Assembly: GCA_002402315.1 (NCBI GenBank)
Contig: DHFP01000031.1
Location: 1-35,488 of the forward strand
Source: Clostridiales bacterium UBA4821
GTDB taxonomy: Bacteria > Bacillota > Clostridia > Acetivibrionales > UBA4821
Length of the DNA: 35,488 bases
Reading direction: 5' to 3'
A program made the position numbers and the translations under genes. The notes beneath the pieces were generated by a model that saw nothing but the letters and a program-made list of their open reading frames with translations, did not search any database and was not told the DNA's origin. Shown piece after piece: positions 1 through 7,668 of this stretch; position 1 is the stretch's first letter; every line of letters begins with the position of its first letter.

Positions 1-53
1 AATGGAAAAAATGCTATGACAAAAGTTAGCAAATAGCATATTGGTAAAATGTC

Positions 54-82
54 TTGCCAATGCAATACGGCTGTGGTATACT
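54..82 (+). promoter_or_regulatory. Sigma-A type promoter of rpsB
   Basis: The -35 is TTGCCA (54-59) and the -10 is TATACT (77-82), separated by exactly 17 bp. A TGG just before the -10 makes an extended -10. Transcription should start near 88-90, immediately before the structured leader of rpsB. The hexamers are read directly; activity is inferred. Confidence 0.8.
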
Positions 83-98
83 ATCTGACGAAATCGCA

Positions 99-156
99 CG
101 CGCAGAGAATCATCGGATGGTGCCTTATAGGGCTTCCAATGATAATGAACTGTGCG
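99..156 (+). promoter_or_regulatory. Structured 5' leader of rpsB
   Basis: Three nested helices can be drawn: CGCGCAG (99-105) with CTGTGCG (150-156, one G-U), ATCATCGG (109-116) with CCAATGAT (136-143, one mismatch), and GCCT (122-125) with GGGC (130-133, one wobble). The structure starts about ten bases after the predicted transcript start and ends before the ribosome site of rpsB. Ribosomal-protein operons are often autoregulated through such leaders, so an S2-binding leader is a reasonable inference. I did not match it to a named RNA family. Confidence 0.5.
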
Positions 157-186
157 GAGGATAAAACCAAACGGAGGTGTTTTTTT

Positions 187-900
187 ATGTCAGTAATTTC
201 AATGAAGCAGCTGCTGGAAGCAGGCGTACACTTTGGTCACCAGACCAGGAGATGGAATCCTAAGATGGCCGAGTATATATTTACCGAAAGAAACGGTATT
301 TATATTATCGACCTGCAGAAGACAGTAAAGAAGGTAGAAGAAGCCTATAACTTTATAAGAGAGGTTTCTGAGAACGGGCAGAATATTCTATTTGTGGGAA
401 CAAAAAAGCAAGCTCAAGACTCAATTAAAGAGGAAGCTGAAAGATGCAGCATGTTCTTTGTAAACCAGAGATGGTTGGGAGGAATGCTTACAAACTTCAA
501 AACCATCAGAAAGAGAATTGACAGGCTAAATCAACTCAAAACCATGGAGAATGACGGGACATTCAGTCTTCTTCCCAAAAAAGAAGTAATTAAGCTAAGG
601 GCTGAAATGGATAAACTTCAAAAGTACCTTGGCGGTATCAAAGATATGAAAAAGCAGCCAGGATGTATGTTTGTAGTAGATCCCAAGAAAGAAAGAATTG
701 CAATACTTGAAGCCAGAAGATTAGGTATACCTGTTGTTGCAATTGTAGATACTAATTGTGATCCGGATGAAGTGGACTATGTAATACCAGGAAATGATGA
801 TGCTATCAGAGCAGTTAAACTAATAGCTGCAAAGATTGCAGATGCTGTTATCGAGGGAAGACAGGGTGAACAATTAGAAGCAGCTGCAGTTGAGGCTTAA
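187..900 (+). CDS. rpsB: 30S ribosomal protein S2
   Basis: This gene encodes the small-subunit protein S2, which helps hold S1 or the mRNA platform region on the 30S subunit. The 237-residue product has the family N-terminus (LLEAGVHFGHQTRRWNPKM), the central QRWLGGMLTNFKT segment and the C-terminal IPVVAIVDTNCDPD and IPGNDDA motifs. The frame is open from position 49, but the ATG at 187 is chosen because it follows a clear GGAGGT ribosome site (173-178) and matches the usual S2 start. It is followed by a hairpin and then tsf, the usual bacterial order. A strong promoter and a structured leader precede it. Confidence 0.97.
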   Translation: MSVISMKQLLEAGVHFGHQTRRWNPKMAEYIFTERNGIYIIDLQKTVKKVEEAYNFIREVSENGQNILFVGTKKQAQDSIKEEAERCSMFFVNQRWLGGMLTNFKTIRKRIDRLNQLKTMENDGTFSLLPKKEVIKLRAEMDKLQKYLGGIKDMKKQPGCMFVVDPKKERIAILEARRLGIPVVAIVDTNCDPDEVDYVIPGNDDAIRAVKLIAAKIADAVIEGRQGEQLEAAAVEA

Positions 901-905
901 ATAAT

Positions 906-944
906 AACCCAGCTATGTCTTTCCATGATTGACGTAGCTGGGTT
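906..944 (+). terminator. Intercistronic hairpin between rpsB and tsf
   Basis: AACCCAGCTATGTC (906-919) pairs with GACGTAGCTGGGTT (931-944), giving 14 pairs with one wobble and an 11-nt loop. The downstream sequence is only moderately T-rich, so it may attenuate transcription or protect the rpsB mRNA end rather than fully terminate. Confidence 0.6.
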
Positions 945-976
945 AATTTAATTTAACTATAAATGGAGGAGATAAA

Positions 977-1621
977 ATGGTAACTGCTGAAATGGTAAAA
1001 CAGCTTAGAGAGAGAACAGGTGCAGGAATGATGGACTGCAAAAAGGTTTTAGCTGAAGCTGATGGAGATATGGAAAAAGCTGCTCAACTTTTAAGAGAGA
1101 AAGGATTGGCAGCAGCTGCAAAGAAGGCAGGGAGAATTGCAGCAGAAGGTATTGTTGATTCATACATACATGGCGGTGGCAGAATAGGAGTACTTGTGGA
1201 AGTCAATAGTGAGACGGATTTTGTTGCTCAGAATGAAGAGTTTAGAGCTTTCGTTAAAGATATTTGCATGCAGGTTGCAGCAAGTAAGCCAGAATATGTT
1301 GGCAGGGAGGAAGTTTCACAAGATGTAATTGAGAAAGAGAAGGAAATACTTAGGTCTCAAGCACTGAATGAGGGTAAACCTGCTCATATAGTTGATAAAA
1401 TGGTAGAAGGAAGAATAGAGAAGTTCTATAAAGAAGTATGTCTTCTTGAACAGCCTTTTATTAAGGACCCGGAGAAGACGGTTCTACAGTTGTTGAACGA
1501 AAAGATTTCAGCTATCGGTGAAAACATAAAAATTAGAAGATTTGTAAGGTTCGAAAAAGGTGAAGGAATAGAAAAGAAAGAGGAAAATTTTGCCGAAGAG
1601 GTAATGAAACAGATACATTAA
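977..1621 (+). CDS. tsf: Translation elongation factor Ts (short form)
   Basis: EF-Ts exchanges GDP for GTP on EF-Tu in the cytosol. The 214-residue product has the N-terminal UBA-like helix bundle (RTGAGMMDCKKVL at about residues 12-24) and the EF-Tu contact motif SETDFVAQNEEF near residue 80. At 214 residues it is shorter than the roughly 280-300 residue enterobacterial and Bacillus proteins, resembling the compact versions with one reduced core subdomain. The ATG at 977 is preceded by TGGAGGAG with good spacing. It follows rpsB with an intervening hairpin, and its stop codon lies inside the stem of its own terminator. Confidence 0.95.
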   Translation: MVTAEMVKQLRERTGAGMMDCKKVLAEADGDMEKAAQLLREKGLAAAAKKAGRIAAEGIVDSYIHGGGRIGVLVEVNSETDFVAQNEEFRAFVKDICMQVAASKPEYVGREEVSQDVIEKEKEILRSQALNEGKPAHIVDKMVEGRIEKFYKEVCLLEQPFIKDPEKTVLQLLNEKISAIGENIKIRRFVRFEKGEGIEKKEENFAEEVMKQIH

Positions 1622-1646
1622 AAAGGAACACTACGTGTTCCTTTTT
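1620..1646 (+). terminator. Rho-independent terminator of tsf
   Basis: AAAAAGGAACAC (1620-1631) pairs perfectly with GTGTTCCTTTTT (1635-1646) around a three-base loop, ending in a run of T. The stop codon of tsf overlaps the 5' arm. Confidence 0.85.
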
Positions 1647-1760
1647 AATGTATCTATGTGATGTGACACAGGAAAACAATATCTTCCGGTCATTTTCAAT
1701 AGCATTGAGAAATGCCTATATCAGCACTTGGTTAAATAATTTCTGGAAATATTTAATAAA

Positions 1761-1787
1761 TTGAAGGAATTTTAAGTTTGATATAGA
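1761..1787 (+). promoter_or_regulatory. Possible promoter of pyrH
   Basis: TTGAAG (1761-1766) and TATAGA (1782-1787) are 15 bp apart, with a TGA extended -10. The short spacing weakens the call, but a promoter is expected here because tsf ends in a terminator and pyrH starts 174 bp later. Confidence 0.35.
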
Positions 1788-1820
1788 AATAATCTTAAGA
1801 ATGTGGGGGTAGAGTTCCGG

Positions 1821-2531
1821 ATGAAAACACCAAAGTATAATAAAATATTACTCAAAATAAGTGGAGAGGCCATTGGGGGTAAAGAAGGAAAGGGAATTGA
1901 TGCAGAAACCCTTGCCAAAATTTCAGATAAGATACTCGAAGTAACAAAAATGGGAGTCAAAGTCGCAATAGTAGTTGGTGGGGGTAACTTCTGGAGAGGA
2001 CGCCAGGGGAAGGGAATGGATAGGACAACATCCGATCACATGGGAATGCTGGCAACTGTTATAAATTCCCTTGCTCTACAGGATGCTTTAGAATCACGCG
2101 GTATAGAGACCCGAGTCCAGACTGCAATTGAAATGCGTCAAATAGCCGAACCTTATATAAGGAGGAAAGCTTTAAGACATCTGGAAAAGGGAAGAGCAGT
2201 GATTTTTGCATGTGGTACCGGAAATCCTTATTTCTCAACCGATACCACCGCTGCGTTACGAGCTGCCGAGATTGATGCGCAGGTAATACTCCTGGCAAAA
2301 AAGGTTGATGGAGTTTATGACAGCGACCCAGTATTAAATCCGGATGCTCAAAAATATGAGTCTTTGAAATATATCGATGTTCTAAACAGGGGACTTGGTG
2401 TTATGGACTCCACAGCAACATCTTTATGTATGGATAATAATATTCCTTTAATTGTATTCGGTTTGGATGAGCCGGATAACATTGTAAAAGTAGTGCTTGG
2501 TGAAAAGATAGGAACAATAGTTAATGAGTAA
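1821..2531 (+). CDS. pyrH: UMP kinase
   Basis: PyrH phosphorylates UMP to UDP with ATP, the committed step to UTP and CTP, and works as a cytosolic hexamer of the amino-acid-kinase fold. The 236-residue product has the N-terminal ILLKISGEAIGG nucleotide loop, the GGGNFWRGR segment, the DHMGMLATVINSLALQDALE uridylate region and the ACGTGNPYFSTDTTAALRA motif. An upstream GTG at 1803 is in frame, but it lies within the GTGGGGGT ribosome site, so the ATG at 1821 is preferred. frr follows after 11 bp, a common pairing. Confidence 0.96.
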   Translation: MKTPKYNKILLKISGEAIGGKEGKGIDAETLAKISDKILEVTKMGVKVAIVVGGGNFWRGRQGKGMDRTTSDHMGMLATVINSLALQDALESRGIETRVQTAIEMRQIAEPYIRRKALRHLEKGRAVIFACGTGNPYFSTDTTAALRAAEIDAQVILLAKKVDGVYDSDPVLNPDAQKYESLKYIDVLNRGLGVMDSTATSLCMDNNIPLIVFGLDEPDNIVKVVLGEKIGTIVNE

Positions 2532-2542
2532 GGAGGATTTGT

Positions 2543-3100
2543 ATGGATAAGGAAATTTATAAACCCATTGAAGAGAAAATGAAAAAAACTTTGTCTGTAT
2601 TTAAAGAAGATTTATCTATAGTAAGGGCCGGAAGAGCTAACCCTGTTATACTTGATAAGGTTATGGTAGACTACTATGGTGTCCCAACAAAAATTACGCA
2701 ATTGGGCAATATTTCTGTTCCTGAAGCAAGAGTTCTCTTAATTCAGCCATGGGATTTAAAAATATTAAAAGATATAGAAAAAGCAATTCAAAAGTCAGAA
2801 ATAGGGATTAACCCAAATAACGATGGAAAGGTTATAAGGTTGATATTCCCTGAACTTTCAGAAGAAAGACGAAAAGAATTGGTTAAGAACATTAAGAAAA
2901 AAGGTGAAGATACCAAGGTTGCTGTAAGGTCTATAAGAAGAGATGCTATGGAGCATTTTAAGGTGCAAAAAAAGAATGCGGAAATTACAGAGGACGACCT
3001 CAAAGATATAGAAGAAGATGTTCAGGAACTTACTGATAAGTACATTAAGGAAATCGATAAGGTTCAAGAAAACAAAGAGAAAGAGATTATGGAGGTGTAA
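2543..3100 (+). CDS. frr: Ribosome recycling factor
   Basis: RRF splits post-termination ribosomes together with EF-G. The 185-residue length is exactly the family norm. The product has the VRAGRANPVILDKVMVDYYG segment near residue 28, the PWD and INPNNDGKVIR motifs of the beta domain and a long charged C-terminal helix (RREAM-like region to the end). The ATG at 2543 follows an AGGAGG site at 2531-2536. It is co-transcribed with pyrH, and the next small gene starts only 5 bp after its stop, so that gene probably shares the operon. Confidence 0.96.
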   Translation: MDKEIYKPIEEKMKKTLSVFKEDLSIVRAGRANPVILDKVMVDYYGVPTKITQLGNISVPEARVLLIQPWDLKILKDIEKAIQKSEIGINPNNDGKVIRLIFPELSEERRKELVKNIKKKGEDTKVAVRSIRRDAMEHFKVQKKNAEITEDDLKDIEEDVQELTDKYIKEIDKVQENKEKEIMEV

Positions 3101-3105
3101 TCTGG

Positions 3106-3297
3106 TTGTTACCAGACTTGATAGGGTATAAACTGAATAAAGCTTTGGATATTCTTAATTCCAGGGGGATTAAGAATATATCTGTAAGTATAACTACGCA
3201 GCCCCATGACAAAGACCGGCAAATAAATCCGGAGTCAAGGGTTGTTAGGATGATAGAAGATCAGGATAATAAGATAAATATACTTGTATGCAGCTAA
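3106..3297 (+). CDS. Single PASTA-like domain protein
   Basis: This 63-residue protein starts at TTG 3106, 9 nt after a GGAGGTG ribosome site that overlaps the end of frr. The sequence reads as one PASTA repeat: LPDLIGYKLNKALDILNSRG matches the opening P-D-hydrophobic-G-x-x-x-x-x-A helix, and the end (VVRMIEDQDNKINILVCS) matches the closing strands. PASTA domains normally sit in tandem on the outside of Ser/Thr kinases or penicillin-binding proteins and sense peptidoglycan. Here there is no signal peptide, membrane segment or kinase, so the role is unknown. The family assignment is by eye. Confidence 0.65.
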   Translation: MLPDLIGYKLNKALDILNSRGIKNISVSITTQPHDKDRQINPESRVVRMIEDQDNKINILVCS

Positions 3298-3335
3298 TGC
3301 TTTACCAAGTGTCTATACAAATAATTAAGTATTTA

Positions 3336-3366
3336 AATGCCCCTCTATATTCCTATGAGGGGCATT
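3336..3366 (+). terminator. Terminator-like hairpin after frr and the PASTA-like gene
   Basis: AATGCCCCTC (3336-3345) pairs perfectly with GAGGGGCATT (3357-3366) around an 11-nt loop. There is no T-run after it, so termination is uncertain. Its 5' arm can also pair with the far terminal repeat at 3567-3575, so the two foldings are mutually exclusive. Confidence 0.4.
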
Positions 3367-3400
3367 ACCCACATCATTGGTAATTAATTGGTAATAACTC

Positions 3401-3548
3401 AAATGTACTTATTTACTGCATTTTAAGCTCCCTCTCTATCTCTCCCTCACATCAAGGGAGAGCAAAAGTATTCCTTTGAAGCCTTTCTTTTCCTTCCCTT
3501 CGAAGTGAGGGGAAGATAGAAGGGGAGCCCATTTACCAATTTCCTTCC
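3401..3548 (+). repeat. Dispersed hairpin repeat, copy 1
   Basis: The core hairpin runs from GCTCCC (3427) to GGGAGC (3528), with arms containing CTCCCTCAC and GTGAGGGG. Bases 3401-3528 match 32844-32971 at all but two of 128 positions, and CATTTACCAATTTCCTTCC (3530-3548) recurs at 33003-33021. A more diverged copy is at 20791-20901. All three lie between genes and in the same orientation. Confidence 0.85.
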
Positions 3549-3631
3549 AGTAATGTGGAAAAGCATGGGGCATTTAAATACTTAAGAAACATAGAAAAAT
3601 AATAAAAGAATGTTCTATACCGGGGGAAACA

Positions 3632-4396
3632 ATGAACATATTTAAGAAATTTATCGGAAGCAATTCAATTGAAGACTTAAAAAATAAAATTGATTATAAA
3701 AGACTTCCAGTACATATTGCGATAATTCTTGATGGAAATGGTAGATGGGCAAAAAAAAGGCGAATCCCCAGGAATTTAGGACACAGGGAAGGAGCCAAGA
3801 CATTAGAAAAGGTTGTTCTTTTTTGTAATGAAATCGGAATAAAATACCTAACTGTTTATGCATTCTCAACAGAAAACTGGAAAAGACCCAAAGAGGAAGT
3901 AGATGCTCTGATGAAGCTTTTAAAAGAGTTTTTAGATGGGTTTCAAGAGCATTTAGGAAAAAAAAATATAAAAATAAATATTTTGGGTGACATAAGAGCA
4001 TTGCCACATGACATTCAAAATGAGATAATAATGGTTGAAAAATTTAGCAGTAAAAACAGCGGACTGAATCTCAATATTGCTCTTAACTATGGAAGCAGGA
4101 TAGAAATGTTAAATGCAGTTAAAGATATTGCAGTAGATATAAGGAATGGTAGAATTAATGAAGATGAAATTACAGAAGAGATATTCTCAGATTATTTATA
4201 TACTAAAGGGATTCCGGATCCGGACCTTCTTATACGTACAAGCGGTGAATATAGGTTAAGCAACTTTCTATTATGGCAGTTAGCATATACAGAATTATTG
4301 TTTGATAAGGTACTATGGCCGGACTTCAGTGAAGAACATTTACTTAGTGCAATAATAGATTATCAAAAGAGAAATAGAAGATTTGGAGGAATATAA
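3632..4396 (+). CDS. uppS: Undecaprenyl diphosphate synthase (cis-prenyltransferase)
   Basis: This enzyme condenses farnesyl diphosphate with eight isopentenyl diphosphates to make the C55 carrier for cell-wall polymers. The 254-residue product has the catalytic HIAIILDGNGRWAKK motif with Asp34, followed by the LGHREGA segment, YAFSTENWKRP, LNIALNYGSR, and the C-terminal DLLIRTSGEYRLSNFLLWQ signature. The ATG at 3632 follows a CGGGGGAA ribosome site. It begins the envelope/isoprenoid block: cdsA starts immediately after its stop codon, indicating translational coupling. Confidence 0.95.
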   Translation: MNIFKKFIGSNSIEDLKNKIDYKRLPVHIAIILDGNGRWAKKRRIPRNLGHREGAKTLEKVVLFCNEIGIKYLTVYAFSTENWKRPKEEVDALMKLLKEFLDGFQEHLGKKNIKINILGDIRALPHDIQNEIIMVEKFSSKNSGLNLNIALNYGSRIEMLNAVKDIAVDIRNGRINEDEITEEIFSDYLYTKGIPDPDLLIRTSGEYRLSNFLLWQLAYTELLFDKVLWPDFSEEHLLSAIIDYQKRNRRFGGI

Positions 4397-5206
4397 TTGT
4401 TGGCAACCAGATTACTTAGTGCATTGTTAGGAATAATTTTACTGATTGTCGTAATGATGTCTCCGGGAATATATTTAAGTATAGCTCTGACAATATTAGC
4501 TATATTTGCACTATATGAATTATTTAGTGCTCTTGAAGCAATAAATATAAAACCAATAAGATGGATAGGATACTTATCGGTTATATATATTGTGTTGAGT
4601 AACTGGTTAATTGGGCAGGACTATAGTATATTAATATACTTAATTATTTTTACAATTATGTTGGTACTCTTTTTTAGTATAGTGTTCTTAAATAATAAGG
4701 TTACTTTTATTGACATATCTGCTACTTTTCTAGCAATATTTTACATTACTTTTTTACTGTCATTTATAATATTAACCAGGAATATGGACAAGGGCAATTT
4801 CTTTGTTTGGCTTATATTCTTGGGAGGATGGATTACCGATTCCGCTGCTTATTTTACAGGAAAACGCATGGGTAAAACCAAGCTCATCCCTGACATAAGT
4901 CCTAAGAAAACAGTAGAGGGTTCTATTGGTGGAGTTATTGGTTGTACAGCTATAGTGACCATATATGGCTTATTCATAAACAATTATTTTTCTGCAAACA
5001 TTTGGATTGGTCACTACATATTACTTGGCCTTATAGTATCAATTGTTTCACAGGTTGGTGATTTGGTTGCCTCGTCCATTAAACGGTTAACCGGTATTAA
5101 AGATTTTGGAAACATTATGCCGGGTCATGGAGGGGTTATAGATAGGTTTGACAGTATATTACTAGCAGCTCCGGTAGTATACTTATACTTAAATTTCATA
5201 ATGTAA
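4397..5206 (+). CDS. cdsA: Phosphatidate cytidylyltransferase
   Basis: CdsA makes CDP-diacylglycerol from phosphatidate and CTP, the branch point for membrane phospholipids. The 269-residue protein is almost all membrane helices and ends with the family signature SSIKRLTGIKDFGNIMPGHG followed by GVIDRFDS. GKRMGKTKLIPDISPKKTVEG in the middle is the conserved cytoplasmic loop. The start is TTG at 4397, directly after the uppS stop and 6 nt after GGAGGA; the next codon is also TTG (4400) and fits equally well. The next gene, dxr, follows after a 23-bp gap. Confidence 0.93.
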   Translation: MLATRLLSALLGIILLIVVMMSPGIYLSIALTILAIFALYELFSALEAINIKPIRWIGYLSVIYIVLSNWLIGQDYSILIYLIIFTIMLVLFFSIVFLNNKVTFIDISATFLAIFYITFLLSFIILTRNMDKGNFFVWLIFLGGWITDSAAYFTGKRMGKTKLIPDISPKKTVEGSIGGVIGCTAIVTIYGLFINNYFSANIWIGHYILLGLIVSIVSQVGDLVASSIKRLTGIKDFGNIMPGHGGVIDRFDSILLAAPVVYLYLNFIM

Positions 5207-5229
5207 TATTACAAAGGAGAGAATATACC

Positions 5230-6402
5230 ATGGTTGAAACAGTGTCAATTCTAGGATCGACAGGTTCAATTGGAAGGCAGAGTATAGAGGTAATAAGGAA
5301 CCTTGGGAATATAAAAGTCAATGGTCTTACTACCAATACCAGTATTCAGATAATGGAACATCAGGTTAGGGAGTTCAAACCTGAGAAGGTTTGTGTAGTT
5401 GATGAAAATAAAGCAAAAGAGTTGAAAATATCTATTGCAGATACAGGTACAAAGGTAATATCCGGACTTGAGGGACTGACGGAGATAGCGACACTAGGTT
5501 CTATTGATACAGTGATTACATCAGTAGTTGGAACAGTCGGGTTATTACCTACCATTGAAGCGATTAAAAACAAGAAGAACATAGCCCTTGCAAATAAAGA
5601 GACTCTTGTTGCTGCCGGCCAAATAGTAACTAAGCTGGCTGAGGAGAACGGAGTTAGAATATTACCCATTGACAGCGAACATTCGGCTATCTTTCAATGT
5701 ATTATGGGAGTAAAGAGAAAAGAAGACATCGCCAAGCTTATCCTAACAGCATCAGGAGGGCCTTTTAGAAAAAAGTCTATTGAGGATCTTGAAAACGTTA
5801 AAGCAGAAGACGCACTAAAACACCCTAACTGGACAATGGGTAAAAAAATAACAATTGATTCGGCTACACTAATGAATAAAGGATTGGAGATAATGGAGGC
5901 ATACTGGCTGTTCAAACTGAATATAGAGCAAATAGAAGTTGTTATACACCCGCAAAGCATTATACATTCAATGGTGGAAATGATTGATGGTTCGATCATT
6001 GCACAGTTCGGTATGCCTGACATGAGAGTACCAATACAGTTTGCATTGACATATCCTGAAAGGATGGAGAATAACTTCCCAAGGCTAAAGTTAACCGAAT
6101 GCCAGCCCCTCACATTTTATAATCCGGATACTAAAACCTTTAGAAGTCTGGATTTAGCTTGCTGGGCTTTAGAGAAGAAAGGTACACTACCGGCAGTTAT
6201 GAATGCGGCCAATGAAATTGCAGTCAATAATTTCTTGAATGAGAAAATAGCATTTTTGGATATAACAAGAATAACAGAAGAGGTAATGAGGAAGCATAAA
6301 ATTATTGAAAATCCTGATCTTGAAGAGATAATTGAGTCCGATAAATGGGCGCGAGAAACTACTAATAATATTATAGGCGGTGATAGACTTGGAAATAGCT
6401 AG
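5230..6402 (+). CDS. dxr: 1-deoxy-D-xylulose 5-phosphate reductoisomerase
   Basis: Dxr converts DXP to MEP using NADPH, the first committed step of the MEP isoprenoid pathway. The 390-residue product has the NADPH-binding VSILGSTGSIGRQS start, LANKETLVAAG, the metal and substrate region PIDSEHSAIFQC, and the IDSATLMNKGLE loop. The ATG at 5230 follows AAAGGAGAG. The end overlaps the likely TTG start of rseP by 14 nt. With uppS upstream and ispG downstream, this block supplies and uses isoprenoid precursors for cell-wall carrier lipid. Confidence 0.96.
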   Translation: MVETVSILGSTGSIGRQSIEVIRNLGNIKVNGLTTNTSIQIMEHQVREFKPEKVCVVDENKAKELKISIADTGTKVISGLEGLTEIATLGSIDTVITSVVGTVGLLPTIEAIKNKKNIALANKETLVAAGQIVTKLAEENGVRILPIDSEHSAIFQCIMGVKRKEDIAKLILTASGGPFRKKSIEDLENVKAEDALKHPNWTMGKKITIDSATLMNKGLEIMEAYWLFKLNIEQIEVVIHPQSIIHSMVEMIDGSIIAQFGMPDMRVPIQFALTYPERMENNFPRLKLTECQPLTFYNPDTKTFRSLDLACWALEKKGTLPAVMNAANEIAVNNFLNEKIAFLDITRITEEVMRKHKIIENPDLEEIIESDKWARETTNNIIGGDRLGNS

Positions 6403-7651
6403 CATGATTGGAGGCTTTACACTTAATGCAATAAAGGTAATCCTGGTATTTGGGTTTTTAATTTTTATCCATGAACTGGGGCACTTTTTGGTTGCTAAAA
6501 AAGTCGGCATAAAGGTACATGAGTTTGCGTTGGGATTCGGTAATAAATTATGGTCTATAACAAAGGGTGAGACTACCTATTCTATCAGGCTGCTTCCCAT
6601 AGGAGGATTTGTACGGATGGAAGGCGAGGAGCAGCATTCGGATGATGAAAGGTCTTTTAATAAAAAGACAATTGGAGAAAGAATGGCTGTAGTTTTTGCA
6701 GGGCCGTTAATGAATATATTTCTTGCAGTTCTGATATTTTTCGGATTGAACATGTTTGCCATGGGATATTACAGTAACTACATTAATACGGTTGAGGAAA
6801 AATCCCAAGCATACATTGCAGGGGTGAGGCCCGGAGATAAAATTATAAAGCTTAATGACAGAACTATCAGGATATGGGAAGAAGTAAAATGGATAATGAG
6901 AAGTAATTACAATAAGCAGGTTAAGCTAACAGTATTAAGGAATGGGGAGCCAAAAGATTTCTATGTTGATCCATATATGAAGCTTAATTTCCAGATGAGT
7001 CAGCCTAATATTGTTACCAGTATTGAGGAAGGAACCGGATTGGATAGATTAGGACTTAAAGTTGGAGATAAAATAAAAAGTATCAACGGAATTACGATTA
7101 ATTCGTCCGAACAGGTTGAGAAGGTAATTAGAGAAAGTGATTCAAATAGGCTAAAATTTGTAATTGAGAGAAATAGCAAAATTAATGAGAAGGAGTTTGA
7201 TGCACCTTTTGTCAGACAGTACCTTATCGGATTTACAAGTACCATAATAAAAGGAGATCTCAAGGGGTTATTTTATAATTCATTCTGGAAAAATATATTT
7301 ATAGTTAAAATAATGTTATCCGAAACATATAGATTACTGACTGGAAAAGTTGGCATGGAACAACTTATGGGACCTGTCGGAATAGCTACAGAAATAAGTA
7401 ATACTCAGAAATTTTTAGATTTGTTCCAATTGGGTGCATATATCAGTTTGAGTTTGGGTATTGCAAATCTGATACCGTTTCCACCGTTGGATGGTGGTAA
7501 AATACTGACCTTGTCGATAGAAGCGATTAGAAGGAAACCGCTAAAACCTGAGAACGAAGCAATGATAAGTATGGTTGGTTTTTCACTATTAATATTGTTA
7601 CTAATAGTAGTTTCTTACAATGATTTTCTCAGACAGGTTTTTAACAGATAA
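6389..7651 (+). CDS. rseP: Site-2 intramembrane zinc protease (RseP/RasP)
   Basis: This enzyme cleaves membrane-anchored anti-sigma factors and spent signal peptides within the bilayer. The HELGH zinc motif (about residues 28-32) lies in the first membrane helix and the third zinc ligand lies in the NLIPFPPLDGGK motif near residue 368. PDZ-like sequence lies between them (about residues 130-270). The TTG at 6389 is preferred because AGGCGGTGAT (6375-6384), one base off the ideal ribosome site, lies at ideal distance. A GTG at 6380 is inside that site and an ATG at 6404 lacks one. The product is about 420 residues. The dxr-rseP-ispG order is conserved in Firmicutes. Confidence 0.93.
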   Translation: MEIASMIGGFTLNAIKVILVFGFLIFIHELGHFLVAKKVGIKVHEFALGFGNKLWSITKGETTYSIRLLPIGGFVRMEGEEQHSDDERSFNKKTIGERMAVVFAGPLMNIFLAVLIFFGLNMFAMGYYSNYINTVEEKSQAYIAGVRPGDKIIKLNDRTIRIWEEVKWIMRSNYNKQVKLTVLRNGEPKDFYVDPYMKLNFQMSQPNIVTSIEEGTGLDRLGLKVGDKIKSINGITINSSEQVEKVIRESDSNRLKFVIERNSKINEKEFDAPFVRQYLIGFTSTIIKGDLKGLFYNSFWKNIFIVKIMLSETYRLLTGKVGMEQLMGPVGIATEISNTQKFLDLFQLGAYISLSLGIANLIPFPPLDGGKILTLSIEAIRRKPLKPENEAMISMVGFSLLILLLIVVSYNDFLRQVFNR

Positions 7652-7668
7652 TCTACTAGGGGGAAGAT

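Larger units (their letters stand above)
3325..3585. repeat. 261-bp fold-back (MITE-like) element
   Basis: The gene-free stretch 3298-3631 is filled by this element. It is bounded by 19-bp perfect terminal inverted repeats, TTAAGTATTTAAATGCCCC (3325-3343) and its complement (3567-3585). Inside these, CCACATCATTGG (about 3369-3380) pairs imperfectly with CCAGTAATGTGG (about 3547-3558), and the centre is the GCTCCC...GGGAGC hairpin repeat. It has no coding capacity and I see no clear target-site duplication. A non-autonomous mobile element or a structured intergenic RNA are both possible. Confidence 0.6.

Noticed and set aside
49..186. N-terminal extension of the rpsB frame
   Set aside because: The extra 46 codons overlap the promoter and structured leader, contain no S2-like sequence, and the ATG at 187 has the only good ribosome site.
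3401..3548. Hairpin repeat as a CRISPR or insertion sequence
   Set aside because: Copies are single and kilobases apart with no spacer array, and there is no transposase frame within or beside them.
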